DNA from: Syntrophomonadaceae bacterium
GTDB lineage: Bacteria > Bacillota > Dethiobacteria > DTU022
DNA length: 33,987 nucleotides
Reading direction: 5' to 3'
Assembly (NCBI GenBank): GCA_007119965.1
Contig: SKOR01000022.1
Location: forward strand, 1-33,987
Shown here: piece after piece, positions 16,495 to 26,237 of the stretch
Layout of the letters: every line of letters begins with the position of its first letter
Position numbering within the stretch: position 1 is the stretch's first letter
The notes under the pieces: model-generated
Seen by the model: only the letters and a program-made list of their open reading frames with translations
Database searches by the model: none
What the model was told of the DNA's origin: nothing
Position numbers and translations under genes: made by a program

Positions 16495-16767
16495 GTGAAT
16501 AAGTCTGAACTGGTCGATCTGGTTGCAGAGAAAACGGAAATGTCCAAGAAGGATAGTGAGAAGGCTGTAAAAGCGGTGCTGGACAGTATTACTGACGGTT
16601 TAGTCAAAGGTGATAAAGTTCAGCTGGTAGGGTTTGGAACCTTTGAAGTCAGGAGCCGTAAAGAACGCGAAGGACGTAATCCTGCTACAGGAGAAAAAAT
16701 TAAAATTAAAGCCCTTAAAGTCCCTGCTTTTAAACCGGGCAAAGCATTAAAAGAACAGGTAAAATAA
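16495..16767 (+). CDS. hup: DNA-binding protein HU
   Basis: A 90-residue histone-like nucleoid protein. The sequence follows HU throughout: [37 protein letters not shown], the DNA-binding arm with [12 protein letters not shown], and an [10 protein letters not shown] ending. The GTG start follows GAGGAGGG. In Bacillus the gene after mazG is yabO (an S4-domain RNA-binding protein), while HU next to mazG is common in Clostridia. A strong terminator follows, so transcription ends here. Confidence 0.97.
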   Translation: MNKSELVDLVAEKTEMSKKDSEKAVKAVLDSITDGLVKGDKVQLVGFGTFEVRSRKEREGRNPATGEKIKIKALKVPAFKPGKALKEQVK

Positions 16768-16806
16768 GGAAGATTTAAAATCATAACAGTGGACTTTATA
16801 TCTATT

Positions 16807-16831
16807 CCCCCCATCCAGGGGGGGTTTTTTT
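16807..16831 (+). terminator. Intrinsic terminator after hup
   Basis: A stem of six C-G pairs with a 5-nt loop is followed by seven Ts. It ends the spoVB-mazG-hup unit. The 116 nt after it hold only a TATAAT-like box (16866-16871) with a weak -35; there is no sign of yabP or yabQ. Confidence 0.9.
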
Positions 16832-16947
16832 CCTGCGGGGAATGGATGTGAGACGCTGGATGAGTTATAATAGCGGCGAATCCCACTCTTCACGGCAGGT
16901 ATAGTCCTCAGTGAATCGAAGAAGTAATTACATTAAGTTGAAGAGTT

Positions 16948-17292
16948 GTGTTTTCTGTGAATATTAAACGCAAAAAAGCAGGTAGTTCAGTTTCTAAATT
17001 TCCCGTGCAGCACAGGGAAAACAGGTACGATATGTACAGGTTAATCAGCGCAGTAGGCATCCTTGTCATTATCGGATTGTCAGTAATGCTTGGCACCCAG
17101 TATCTTCAACAGTTAAAGGTGCAGCAGGAACTCGCCGAACATGAGAAGAGATTGGAAATAAAAGAGCAGCAACGGCAGGATTTAGAGTTGGAGATAGAGC
17201 GCCTGCAGGAAACAGATTATATCGAAATACTGGCCCGGGAAAGATTGGGACTGGTTAAGCCTGATGAGGTTATCTTTCAGTTAGAGGATTGA
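16948..17292 (+). CDS. divIC: Septum formation initiator DivIC/FtsB family
   Basis: A small bitopic division protein of up to 114 residues. A short basic cytoplasmic N-terminus precedes one membrane helix (about 31-51, LISAVGILVIIGLSVMLGTQ). An extracytoplasmic coiled coil follows (about 53-90, rich in Glu, Gln and Leu), then the conserved ending ARERLGLVKPDEVIF. It acts in the FtsL-DivIB-DivIC complex at the septum. Two GTG starts are possible; the second (16957) is better spaced from GAAGAG, but the annotated one keeps the longer frame. The stop codon overlaps the -35 box of the next gene. Confidence 0.88.
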   Translation: MFSVNIKRKKAGSSVSKFPVQHRENRYDMYRLISAVGILVIIGLSVMLGTQYLQQLKVQQELAEHEKRLEIKEQQRQDLELEIERLQETDYIEILARERLGLVKPDEVIFQLED

Positions 17293-17316
17293 CAATTATA
17301 CAAAAATAGGTATAAT
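17289..17316 (+). promoter_or_regulatory. Consensus sigma-A promoter for the S1-domain gene
   Basis: A perfect TTGACA (17289-17294) and a perfect TATAAT (17311-17316) have a 16-bp spacer, one of the strongest promoter matches in the window. The -35 box contains the divIC stop codon. Confidence 0.9.
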
Positions 17317-17358
17317 TATTGTAGTCTTGAGGTAAATAAATGCAAGGAGGAGTTTTTT

Positions 17359-17781
17359 ATCAAGAAAGAGATAGTAGTTGGCAGTATTGTGGAAGGAGTG
17401 ATAACCGGCATAACAAAATTCGGAGCTTTTGTTGAGCTTCCCGGTGGAACAACCGGCCTCGTGCACATATCCGAAATAGCGGATGAGTATGTTAAGGATA
17501 TCAATGAGTTTTTCAAAAAAGCTGACAAGGTGAAAGTTAAAGTGCTTACCGTGGAAAATAACGGTAAGGTAGGTTTATCTATCCGCCAGGCTGTGGAGGG
17601 TTTTACCCCTCACAAGAAAAGCGCAAAAACTGGCAGGGGTAAGCCAGCAGTTGTAAACAAGGCTTCATTCGAGGATAAGATGAATCGCTTTCTTAAAGAA
17701 AGTGACGAGCGTTTGCTGGACCTAAAGCGCAATACCGAATCTAAAAGAGGCGGTCGCGGTTCTTTTCGGGAAGCATTTTAA
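17359..17781 (+). CDS. S1-domain RNA-binding protein (YabR type)
   Basis: A cytoplasmic protein of 140 residues with a single S1 OB-fold (about residues 6-78: VGSIVEGVITGITKFGAFVELPGG, then GLVHISEIA and VKVKVL). A basic, low-complexity C-terminal tail contains a short FEDKMNRFLKESDERL segment typical of YabR-type proteins. The usual codon GTG at 17389 would cut into the first strand of the S1 fold and has no ribosome site. AAGGAGG at 17344-17350 points 8 nt downstream to ATC (17359), which gives the expected N-terminus (KKEIVVGS). I therefore propose an ATC start; an undetected base error is the alternative. The gene lies between divIC and tilS as in Bacillus, but spoIIE is absent. Confidence 0.88.
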   Translation: MKKEIVVGSIVEGVITGITKFGAFVELPGGTTGLVHISEIADEYVKDINEFFKKADKVKVKVLTVENNGKVGLSIRQAVEGFTPHKKSAKTGRGKPAVVNKASFEDKMNRFLKESDERLLDLKRNTESKRGGRGSFREAF

Positions 17782-17814
17782 ATAGATTCTTAAGCAATAT
17801 TGCAGATCGAAAAG

Positions 17815-17838
17815 CACTCTGTTCCAGGGTGTTTTTTT
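17815..17838 (+). terminator. Intrinsic terminator after the S1-domain gene
   Basis: A 6-bp stem (CACTCT with AGGGTG, one G-T pair) and a 5-nt loop are followed by seven Ts. The stem is short but the T tract is good. Confidence 0.75.
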
Positions 17839-17871
17839 ATCTTTTAAGCGGTTAGGTTGTGATTGCCACCG

Positions 17872-19287
17872 ATGCAGCTGGGTAAAGTCAGCAGCTTTAT
17901 AAAAAAGCACCGTCTTTTTAACAAAGGCGATACGGTTGTTGTCGCTGTGTCGGGGGGGCCGGATTCGTCTTGCCTTTTACACCTGCTTTGCCGCCTGCGG
18001 GATGAGCTCTGCTTAAAGTTAATTGTCGCTCACCTCAATCATGGCCTGAGACCAGAGGCCGGGCACGAAGCGCTGGGTGTTGAAAAAATTGCGAAGTCCC
18101 GTTCTATTCCGTTCGAGGTTAAGGCTGTCGAGATCAGGTCTTATAAAAAAGAACTCGGCCTTTCAGAAGAAGAGGCCGGCCGCAGGGCCCGCTACGATTT
18201 TCTCTTCGAAGTTGCCCGCAAATATGGGGCTTCCAGGATTGCCCTCGGCCATCACCTTGACGATCAGGCAGAAACCGTCTTGTTAAACCTGATCAGGGGG
18301 ACCGGAGTAGATGGGCTGGCCGGGATGCTGCCCAGGCGTAAACGCGGCCGGTTTCAGCTGGTCAGGCCCCTGCTTTGCCTCAGGCGCCGCGAAATTGATA
18401 CATACTGCCGGGAGAACAAGCTGCTGACATTCACAGACAGCAGTAACCTGGAAACTGATTATACCCGGAACAGGCTACGCCTGGAGCTCATACCTCATCT
18501 TGAACAGCGCTACAACCCCCGGATCAGCGAAGCCCTGTACAACCTGGCTTCACTCGCAGCCGACGATCGCAGGTTCCTGCAGGCCATGGCCAGGAAGAAA
18601 CACCTGGAGTTATCCACTTTCTGCCGGGGAAAAACAGTTGTAAAGCGTCCCGGGCTGATGGCGCTTCCCGCAGCTTTAAAGGGCAGGGTCCTGCGCCATG
18701 CTTTGAAAAGGTTTGTTTCAGCAAAAAAAATCAGCAGGCTCCATATCGAACAGCTTCTTACCCTTGCGGAAAAAGGCAGAACGGGCAGTTACCTGACCCT
18801 GCCAGGAGGGGCGGAGGCTTACTGTTCGTATAACAACCTGGTTTTAAATGTTCGGTCAGGAAAGCCCGCAAAACCTTTCACGGCAGTAACCTTAAAAGTT
18901 CCCGGCAAAACATACCTGCCCGGTGGCTTTGCGATTACTGCCCGGGTGGCAGATGCCCATGAACTGCCCTGGCCCCCGCATTCGTGCCGGGCCTATCTTG
19001 ATTATGATGAAATCCCGGCAGGGGCCTTAAAGGTCCGGCCGCGCTGGCCCGGCGCCCGTTTTTATCCCCAGGGTTCTCCAGGCAGTAAAAAGTTGAAAGA
19101 TTTTCTGATCGATCAGAAAATAGCTGCTGAAAGGCGTGATACTTTGCCACTTGTTACTGCAGGGGAAATGATTCTCTGGGTTGTCGGAGTTCGGATTGCG
19201 CACCCTTACCGGGTTACCGGCCAAACCGGAAAAGTTTTAGTTCTTGAATACAGGGTTCAAAAACAGGCAGGCAAAAAAGTTAAATAA
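17872..19287 (+). CDS. tilS: tRNA(Ile)-lysidine synthase
   Basis: Attaches lysine to C34 of the tRNA-Ile CAU anticodon, changing its reading from AUG to AUA. It is an essential cytoplasmic enzyme. The PP-loop ATPase motif SGGPDS is near residue 26, followed by HLNHGLRPEA and the GHHLDDQAETVLLNLIRGTGVDGL and RPLLCLRR segments. The C-terminal substrate-binding domains run to residue 471, a normal length. The chosen ATG gives a typical N-terminus; an in-frame TTG 9 nt upstream is also possible, and neither has a strong ribosome site. It lies directly upstream of hpt and ftsH, the conserved order. Confidence 0.95.
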   Translation: MQLGKVSSFIKKHRLFNKGDTVVVAVSGGPDSSCLLHLLCRLRDELCLKLIVAHLNHGLRPEAGHEALGVEKIAKSRSIPFEVKAVEIRSYKKELGLSEEEAGRRARYDFLFEVARKYGASRIALGHHLDDQAETVLLNLIRGTGVDGLAGMLPRRKRGRFQLVRPLLCLRRREIDTYCRENKLLTFTDSSNLETDYTRNRLRLELIPHLEQRYNPRISEALYNLASLAADDRRFLQAMARKKHLELSTFCRGKTVVKRPGLMALPAALKGRVLRHALKRFVSAKKISRLHIEQLLTLAEKGRTGSYLTLPGGAEAYCSYNNLVLNVRSGKPAKPFTAVTLKVPGKTYLPGGFAITARVADAHELPWPPHSCRAYLDYDEIPAGALKVRPRWPGARFYPQGSPGSKKLKDFLIDQKIAAERRDTLPLVTAGEMILWVVGVRIAHPYRVTGQTGKVLVLEYRVQKQAGKKVK

Positions 19288-19375
19288 TGAAGTCTCTGCT
19301 CACGTCTTCAAAGAGTTCCGGATCTTCCGGCAGTTCTAAACGAGGCAGATATAATAATAAAAGGTGGGATACAAA

Positions 19376-19900
19376 GTGGCAAAAGAAGCATTGGAAGTGC
19401 TGCTGTCGGCAGAACAGATTAACGAAAAAATTAAAGAGCTTGCTGCTGAAATAACAAAAGATTACCATGATAAAAACCCCCTGCTAATTGGCGTTCTTAA
19501 GGGTGCGGTTGTCTTTTTGAGTGATTTAATCCGTGAAATTGATGTGCCGCTGGAAGTTGATTTTATGGCTGTTTCCAGTTACGGCGCCGATACCGCTTCT
19601 TCCGGTATTGTCCGGATTCAGAAAGATCTTGATCAGAGCATCAAAGATAAAGATGTCCTGATTGTCGAAGACATCGTTGACACCGGGTTGACCCTCAACT
19701 ATCTTTTTGAGAACCTGGGCAGCCGGTACCCTAAATCTATTAAAGTAGTAACCCTCCTTGACAAACCTGACCGGCGTAAAGTCAAGTTTGAAGCCGATTA
19801 CTGCGGCTTTAAAATTCCCGACCGCTTTGTCATTGGTTACGGGCTAGATTTTAATGAAAATTATCGAAACTTAAAAGATATTTGCATCCTCAATGCTTAA
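19376..19900 (+). CDS. hpt: Hypoxanthine phosphoribosyltransferase
   Basis: A purine salvage enzyme that turns hypoxanthine or guanine plus PRPP into IMP or GMP. The 174-residue protein has the PRPP-binding VLIVEDIVDTGLTL motif, LIGVLKGAVVFLSDLIR near the start, the flexible-loop MAVSSYG, and a VVTLLDKPDRRK ending region. The GTG chosen lies 8 nt after AAGGTGG; an earlier in-frame GTG (19364) lies inside that ribosome site. A TATAAT at 19350-19355 may give it a separate promoter, though the -35 is poor. Position between tilS and ftsH is conserved across Bacillota. Confidence 0.95.
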   Translation: MAKEALEVLLSAEQINEKIKELAAEITKDYHDKNPLLIGVLKGAVVFLSDLIREIDVPLEVDFMAVSSYGADTASSGIVRIQKDLDQSIKDKDVLIVEDIVDTGLTLNYLFENLGSRYPKSIKVVTLLDKPDRRKVKFEADYCGFKIPDRFVIGYGLDFNENYRNLKDICILNA

Positions 19901-19926
19901 ATTGCCTATCTGCGGCCTCGGTTTTA

Positions 19927-19955
19927 TTGCTTCTCAATGTGCAGTGTGTTAGAAT
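19927..19955 (+). promoter_or_regulatory. Sigma-A promoter for ftsH
   Basis: TTGCTT (19927-19932), a 17-bp spacer and TAGAAT (19950-19955) preceded by an extended -10 TG. Just downstream, near the likely start point, lies a 5-bp inverted repeat AGGCC-N5-GGCCT (19963-19977) that could be an operator or a 5' hairpin. Confidence 0.65.
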
Positions 19956-20000
19956 TAACGTTAGGCCTTAACGGCCTGAACGGAAAGGGGGGACTGTTTT

Positions 20001-22058
<2,058 letters not shown>

Positions 22059-22081
22059 AGGAGCCCCCGGGCTCCTTTTTT
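22059..22081. terminator. Terminator between ftsH and the convergent amidohydrolase gene
   Basis: A perfect 8-bp stem (AGGAGCCC with GGGCTCCT) with a 2-nt loop starts right after the ftsH stop and runs into a T tract on the plus strand. It may work both ways, as the opposite gene ends 9 nt further on, but the T run is weaker on the minus strand. Confidence 0.9.
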
Positions 22082-22089
22082 ATTGCCGG

Positions 22090-22941
22090 TTAACCAGACC
22101 CGGTTACTTTATTCAAAAATGATGCTGCATTATCGTGAAAGAACTTCCTGTAATTATCTTCCGGCAGGCCGAGCTCCAGGATCCGCCTGATGCCGTTCTG
22201 AGGCGCTTCCAGGATAAACGGGTAATCGCTGCCGTACAGGAAGCGGTCCGGGTAAGCAAGCATTACCTCCCTTATTTCATCTAACGGCGGAATGAAAACC
22301 TGGTTTTGAAAGACGAAGGCAGTATCCAGGACCAGACCGCTGTACTGATCCAACAGGTTGCTGTATTTTCGAAGATCGTAAAGGCCCAGGTGAGGAATAA
22401 TCAGGTTTAGTGTGGGGAAAAGGGACAGCAGGCGGGAAACGCCCTCTATCCCGAGGTAATCCTTATATGGCAATGGAAAGCTGCTGGCGTGGATAATGAG
22501 TCCTTTTGAGCGTTTAGACAGTGCTTCATAAAGCGGATAAAGCTTCTCATCATCAGGCCGGCATTGCTGGACCAGGCAGTGCAGCTTCATGCCCGGGAAA
22601 TTGTAATGATCGAGGCATTCAATTACAATGTTCTCCAGATCCGGGTCATCGGGATGCACAGCGCCAAAAGGCCTGAGCCAGCTGTTCTTGCGGCAAAAAT
22701 TTGCCAGCCAATAGTTTAGTTGGCGCGAAAGGCCGGGTTTGTGTGTATAAGCGAGGGCAAAAGCCTGGTTTGTCCCCTGGTCTGCCAGTTCTTTTACCAG
22801 CATATCGGGATTGGTTGGAAAGCGTCGTGGCCAACCATATAAGCGTTCAAAGTAGGCAAAAACAGCTTTCATCATTTTCTCAGGAAAAATGTGCACGTGA
22901 CTGTCACAGAGTGGGGCAGGTATTATTTCGGTAGGGTGCAG
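22090..22941 (-). CDS. Amidohydrolase family protein (PF04909-like)
   Basis: A TIM-barrel metal hydrolase or decarboxylase of the amidohydrolase-2 type; the substrate cannot be told. Motifs include DSHVHIFPE (metal HxH), FPGMKLHCLVQ, GLIIHAS, LNLIIPHLG and LYGSDYPF with the catalytic Asp. The only usual start near the front, GTG at 22896, would remove the first His of HxH and has no ribosome site. The frame is open upstream, and AAGGAG (22952-22957 on the opposite strand) lies 10 nt before an in-frame CTG. I therefore place the start at CTG, giving 283 residues. It is divergent from the P1 peptidase gene, with a 106-bp gap. Confidence 0.82.
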   Translation of the reverse strand: MHPTEIIPAPLCDSHVHIFPEKMMKAVFAYFERLYGWPRRFPTNPDMLVKELADQGTNQAFALAYTHKPGLSRQLNYWLANFCRKNSWLRPFGAVHPDDPDLENIVIECLDHYNFPGMKLHCLVQQCRPDDEKLYPLYEALSKRSKGLIIHASSFPLPYKDYLGIEGVSRLLSLFPTLNLIIPHLGLYDLRKYSNLLDQYSGLVLDTAFVFQNQVFIPPLDEIREVMLAYPDRFLYGSDYPFILEAPQNGIRRILELGLPEDNYRKFFHDNAASFLNKVTGSG

Positions 22942-23047
22942 GGTTTGATCGCTCCTTTCCGATTATATATTCGAAGCAATCAGAGCTGGCTTGATGCTTA
23001 AGCTAATTAAATCATAGTATACCATATAGCTATAGGAGTGATTAATA

Positions 23048-23998
23048 GTGGCTAACGGTTTAACGGATATCCCGGGCATTAAGGTTGGAGTAGCCGCCGA
23101 CAGGGAAGCTGTTACCGGGGTTACCGTAGTCCTGGTTGAAGAAGGAGCCAGGGCTGCTGTTGAAGTCCGGGGTTCAGCCCCCGGAACCAGGGAAACCGAT
23201 CTGCTGCGTCCGGGGCAGCTGGTTGGAGAAACTCAGGCAGTTGTTTTAGCCGGAGGCAGCGCCTTTGGGCTTGATGCCGCTTCGGGTGTCACCGCGTACC
23301 TTGAGGAAAAAGGTTGCGGTTTTCCGGCCGGAAAATATTTTGTGCCGATAGTGCCTGCAGCTGTGCTTTTTGACCTCTTTATTGGCGACGGCTCTATCCG
23401 CCCTGATGCTGCAATGGGCCGTGAGGCGTGCCTGGCCGCTTCGGACGGGCCTGTCGAAGAAGGTTCGGTCGGTGCGGGCACAGGGGCTACTGTCGGTAAA
23501 ATATACGGCACGCCACAGTCGATTAAATCCGGGCAGGGTTCCGCTGCGGTACAGAACGGCAGCTTAATTGTTGCCGCCCTTGTGGCGGTCAATGCTTTTG
23601 GCGATATTTTTGATCGCCGGGGCAACCTGCTGGCAGGTCCCCGTAACCCGGAAACAGGCAAAATGGATTTAACTGCAGAAGTACTGGCCGGGATAACATC
23701 CGGTGGTTTCTCAGGCAATACGACCCTGGGTGTGGTCGCCACAAATGCCTCTTTCGACAGTACCGCTCTTACAAAAATCTGCCAGCTTGCCCACGACGGG
23801 CTGGCCCGCTCTATTTGGCCTGTCCATACCATGTGGGATGGTGATACTATTTTCGCTTTATCTAAAGGAGATTTAACGGCCGATGTGAACCTGGTCGGCC
23901 TGATGGCGGCTGAAGCAATCGGCTTAGCCGTGGTAAGGGCAGTGCTCAAGGCAACCTCTCTTGGCGGGATTCCGGCCAGGAAAGATCTGGCCCTGTAG
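23048..23998 (+). CDS. P1-family peptidase (DmpA-like, PF03576)
   Basis: A 316-residue member of the DmpA/L-aminopeptidase family (peptidase family S58), N-terminal nucleophile enzymes that cleave themselves into two chains. Seen are GLTDIPGIKVGVAADREAVTG at the start, RGSAPGTRETDLLRP, VLAGGSAFGLDAASGV, and the GNTTLGVVATNA region where self-cleavage is expected. The nucleophile position, Ser in DmpA, is Thr225 here. Substrates in the family are aminopeptides or beta-peptides; the true one is unknown. The GTG start follows ATAGGAG by about 9 nt. The TAG stop is followed by 68 open codons in the same frame (see the small ORF). Confidence 0.9.
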   Translation: MANGLTDIPGIKVGVAADREAVTGVTVVLVEEGARAAVEVRGSAPGTRETDLLRPGQLVGETQAVVLAGGSAFGLDAASGVTAYLEEKGCGFPAGKYFVPIVPAAVLFDLFIGDGSIRPDAAMGREACLAASDGPVEEGSVGAGTGATVGKIYGTPQSIKSGQGSAAVQNGSLIVAALVAVNAFGDIFDRRGNLLAGPRNPETGKMDLTAEVLAGITSGGFSGNTTLGVVATNASFDSTALTKICQLAHDGLARSIWPVHTMWDGDTIFALSKGDLTADVNLVGLMAAEAIGLAVVRAVLKATSLGGIPARKDLAL

Positions 23999-24073
23999 TG
24001 GCCGGCAAAACGGATCAGCCCGACCGGACAAAAGATCGAGGTTACACCGGCTATTGCTGCTGTCCGGAGCGGA

Positions 24074-24205
24074 ATGAAATTTCTGTGTTTACAGTTGGCG
24101 GAATACCCGGAATATTTGGAGATGCGGGCAGGTGGAAAAGATCAAAAAATAAGTGAAAAACTGAACTTCAAGGCAGGAATCGCGCTAGAAATGTTGAATA
24201 AATGA
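24074..24205 (+). CDS. Possible small protein or coding remnant, unrecognised
   Basis: A 43-residue reading frame (MKFLCLQLAEYPEYLEMRAG...), ending in ALEMLNK and TGA. A short GGAG lies 4-5 nt before the ATG. The same frame is open back to the TAG of the P1 peptidase, and its translation there looks protein-like (KIEVTPAIAAVRSG). It could be a real small protein, the degraded end of a lost gene, or chance. I recognise no family. A second overlapping frame (GTG at 23998, 52 residues, with GYTGYCCCPER) is less convincing. Confidence 0.3.
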   Translation: MKFLCLQLAEYPEYLEMRAGGKDQKISEKLNFKAGIALEMLNK

Positions 24206-24222
24206 ATTTGTCTGCGTAAAAA
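24194..24222 (+). promoter_or_regulatory. Weak candidate sigma-A promoter for fhs
   Basis: TTGAAT (24194-24199), a 17-bp spacer and TAAAAA (24217-24222) lie 47 bp before the fhs ATG. Both boxes match only partly, so this is tentative. Confidence 0.35.
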
Positions 24223-24268
24223 TGTAGAAGGCCGGTTTAAATTTTTTAAAAATAAGGAGGTAGTATTA

Positions 24269-26032
24269 ATGGCATTAGATCCAACCAAACATGCCGACTG
24301 GGAAATAGCTGAAGCTGCTGAATCAGGCATGAAAAAGGTATACCAGTTGGCAGAGGAGCTCAAGCTTGAGCAGGAAGAGCTCCTTCCCCACGGCCACTAT
24401 GTGGCTAAAGTTGACTACAAGAAAGTACTTGACAGAAAGAAAGATGCCCCCGGTGGAAAATATATCGATGTTACTGCGATTACACCCACCCCGCTCGGCG
24501 AAGGAAAATCAACATCAACCATGGGCTTGACCCAGGGGATGGGCAAACTGGGTAAAAATGTTCTGGCGACTATCCGCCAGCCATCAGGCGGGCCGACCAT
24601 GAACGTTAAGGGTTCTGCCGCAGGTGGCGGTTTAGCCCAGTGTATTCCTTTGACCCCCTTTTCTCTCGGTTTAACCGGGGACATCAATGCAATCATGAAT
24701 GCCCACAACCTGGGTATGGTCGCTTTGAACTCCCGCCTGCAGCACGAAGCTAACTCCACCGATGCTTTTATGGAGCGCAGTGGCCTGAAGCGGTTAAATA
24801 TCGATCCGAAAAATGTATCTATGAACTGGATTATTGACTTTTGCGCCCAGGGCCTGCGTAATATCATCATTGGCCTTGGCGGAAGAAAAGACGGCTTCAT
24901 GATGAGCTCAGGGTTCAATATTGCGGTTTCTTCCGAGGTTATGGCGATTCTGGCTGTTGCCAATGATTTAAAAGATATGCGCGAACGGATGGGCAAGATT
25001 GTGGTTGCTTACGATAAAAGAGGCAAACCGGTGACCACTGAAGATCTCGATGTTGCCGGTGCGATGACCGCCTGGATGGTTGAAGCAATCAACCCCAACC
25101 TGATGCAAACCCTTGAAGGACAGCCGGTCTTTGTTCATGCCGGCCCGTTTGCAAATATTGCTATTGGTCAGTCTTCAATTATTGCTGACCGGGTTGGCCT
25201 AAAACTTAGCGATTATGTGATCACCGAGTCGGGTTTTGCAGCCGATATCGGTTTCGAGAAATTCTGGAACCTGAAGTGCCGCATGTCCGGCCTGACTCCT
25301 GACTGCGCAGTTCTCGTGGCCACCATTCGTGCTCTTAAGTGTCACGGTGGAGCGCCGCTGCCGCAGCCGGGCCAGCCGCTTGATCCCGCTTACAAAGAGG
25401 AAAATGTTGAGTGGGTGGAAAAAGGCTGTGAAAACTTAATTCACCATATTAATACCGTAAAAAAAGCCGGGATCAGCCCGGTAGTTTGCATTAACCACTT
25501 CTATACTGATACTGATAACGAAGTTAATGCTGTTCGCCGCCTGGCAGAAGCAGCAGGCGCCAGGGTTGCTCTTTCCAAGCACTGGCAGTACGGTGGCGAC
25601 GGAGCCAAGGAATTTGCCGAAGCTGTGGTCGAAGCCTGTGATGAACCGACCGATTTCAAATTCCTTTACGAATTAGAAACCCCGCTGCGTGAGCGTATTG
25701 ATCTGATTGCCAGGGAAGTGTACGGAGCAGACGGTGTTGAGTATTCTCCCGATGCGCTTGCGAAAGCTAAAAAGATGGAACAGGATCCCCAGATCCAAAA
25801 GATGGGTACCTGCATGGTTAAGACTCACCTCAGCCTCAGCGATAATCCTATGCTAAAAGGTGTTCCGAAAGGCTGGAAACTTAACATCCGCGATATTCTC
25901 ACCTACGGTGGGGCCGATTTCGTAGTGCCTGTTGCCGGGGCGATCTCCCTGATGCCCGGAACTGCTGCCAGTCCTGCTTACCGCAAGGTTGACGTTGATG
26001 TCGAAACCGGTAAAGTGCAGGGCTTGTTCTAA
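24269..26032 (+). CDS. fhs: Formate--tetrahydrofolate ligase
   Basis: Makes 10-formyl-THF from formate, THF and ATP, the entry step of the methyl branch of the Wood-Ljungdahl pathway and of C1 metabolism generally. The P-loop [10 protein letters not shown] is near residues 74-83, followed by [19 protein letters not shown], the [12 protein letters not shown] segment, [14 protein letters not shown] and a [11 protein letters not shown] ending. At 587 residues it is about 30 longer than the common 555-560-residue enzyme. AAGGAGG precedes the ATG. It stands alone with terminators behind it; other C1-pathway genes are not in the window. Strong translation signals fit a highly expressed enzyme (inference). 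Confidence 0.97.
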   Translation: MALDPTKHADWEIAEAAESGMKKVYQLAEELKLEQEELLPHGHYVAKVDYKKVLDRKKDAPGGKYIDVTAITPTPLGEGKSTSTMGLTQGMGKLGKNVLATIRQPSGGPTMNVKGSAAGGGLAQCIPLTPFSLGLTGDINAIMNAHNLGMVALNSRLQHEANSTDAFMERSGLKRLNIDPKNVSMNWIIDFCAQGLRNIIIGLGGRKDGFMMSSGFNIAVSSEVMAILAVANDLKDMRERMGKIVVAYDKRGKPVTTEDLDVAGAMTAWMVEAINPNLMQTLEGQPVFVHAGPFANIAIGQSSIIADRVGLKLSDYVITESGFAADIGFEKFWNLKCRMSGLTPDCAVLVATIRALKCHGGAPLPQPGQPLDPAYKEENVEWVEKGCENLIHHINTVKKAGISPVVCINHFYTDTDNEVNAVRRLAEAAGARVALSKHWQYGGDGAKEFAEAVVEACDEPTDFKFLYELETPLRERIDLIAREVYGADGVEYSPDALAKAKKMEQDPQIQKMGTCMVKTHLSLSDNPMLKGVPKGWKLNIRDILTYGGADFVVPVAGAISLMPGTAASPAYRKVDVDVETGKVQGLF

Positions 26033-26038
26033 AAAACT

Positions 26039-26056
26039 ATTTGCCTTCCGGCAAAT
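26039..26056. repeat. Hairpin just after fhs
   Basis: A perfect 7-bp stem, ATTTGCC with GGCAAAT, with a 4-nt loop begins 6 nt after the fhs stop. It has no T tract and precedes a true terminator, so it may stabilise the 3' end of the mRNA. Confidence 0.5.
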
Positions 26057-26067
26057 AATGGATCGGG

Positions 26068-26096
26068 AAAAGGGACGCCTTTGCGGCGTCCCTTTT
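26068..26096 (+). terminator. Intrinsic terminator after fhs
   Basis: An 8-bp GGGACGCC/GGCGTCCC stem, lengthened by an A-T run on each side, with a 5-nt loop and a following TTTT. The symmetric A and T runs allow it to work in both directions, stopping the fol operon as well. The next 140 nt up to folK hold nothing I can identify. Confidence 0.88.
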
Positions 26097-26237
26097 CTGC
26101 ACGGTGCTTAAAAAATACTACATGCTGTAAAAATATAAGTTGACTCCGTAAGAAGTTCAAGCAATAAGTTGAAACAGTTTCTGCTTACCGTGGAGAAGCG
26201 GGTAACAGCGATAAAGGCAGGGATCCTTTACTGCAGA

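Noticed and set aside
23233-23949. 238-residue antisense frame inside the P1 peptidase gene
   Set aside because: Mirror of a GC-rich coding gene with low-complexity translation; the plus-strand protein is clearly the real one.
23996-23998. TAG as a pyrrolysine codon in the P1 peptidase
   Set aside because: The protein already has the full family length at this TAG and nothing else in the window points to pyrrolysine use.
24415-24996. 193-residue antisense frame inside fhs
   Set aside because: The plus strand is fully explained by the conserved ligase and the antisense product shows no recognisable family.
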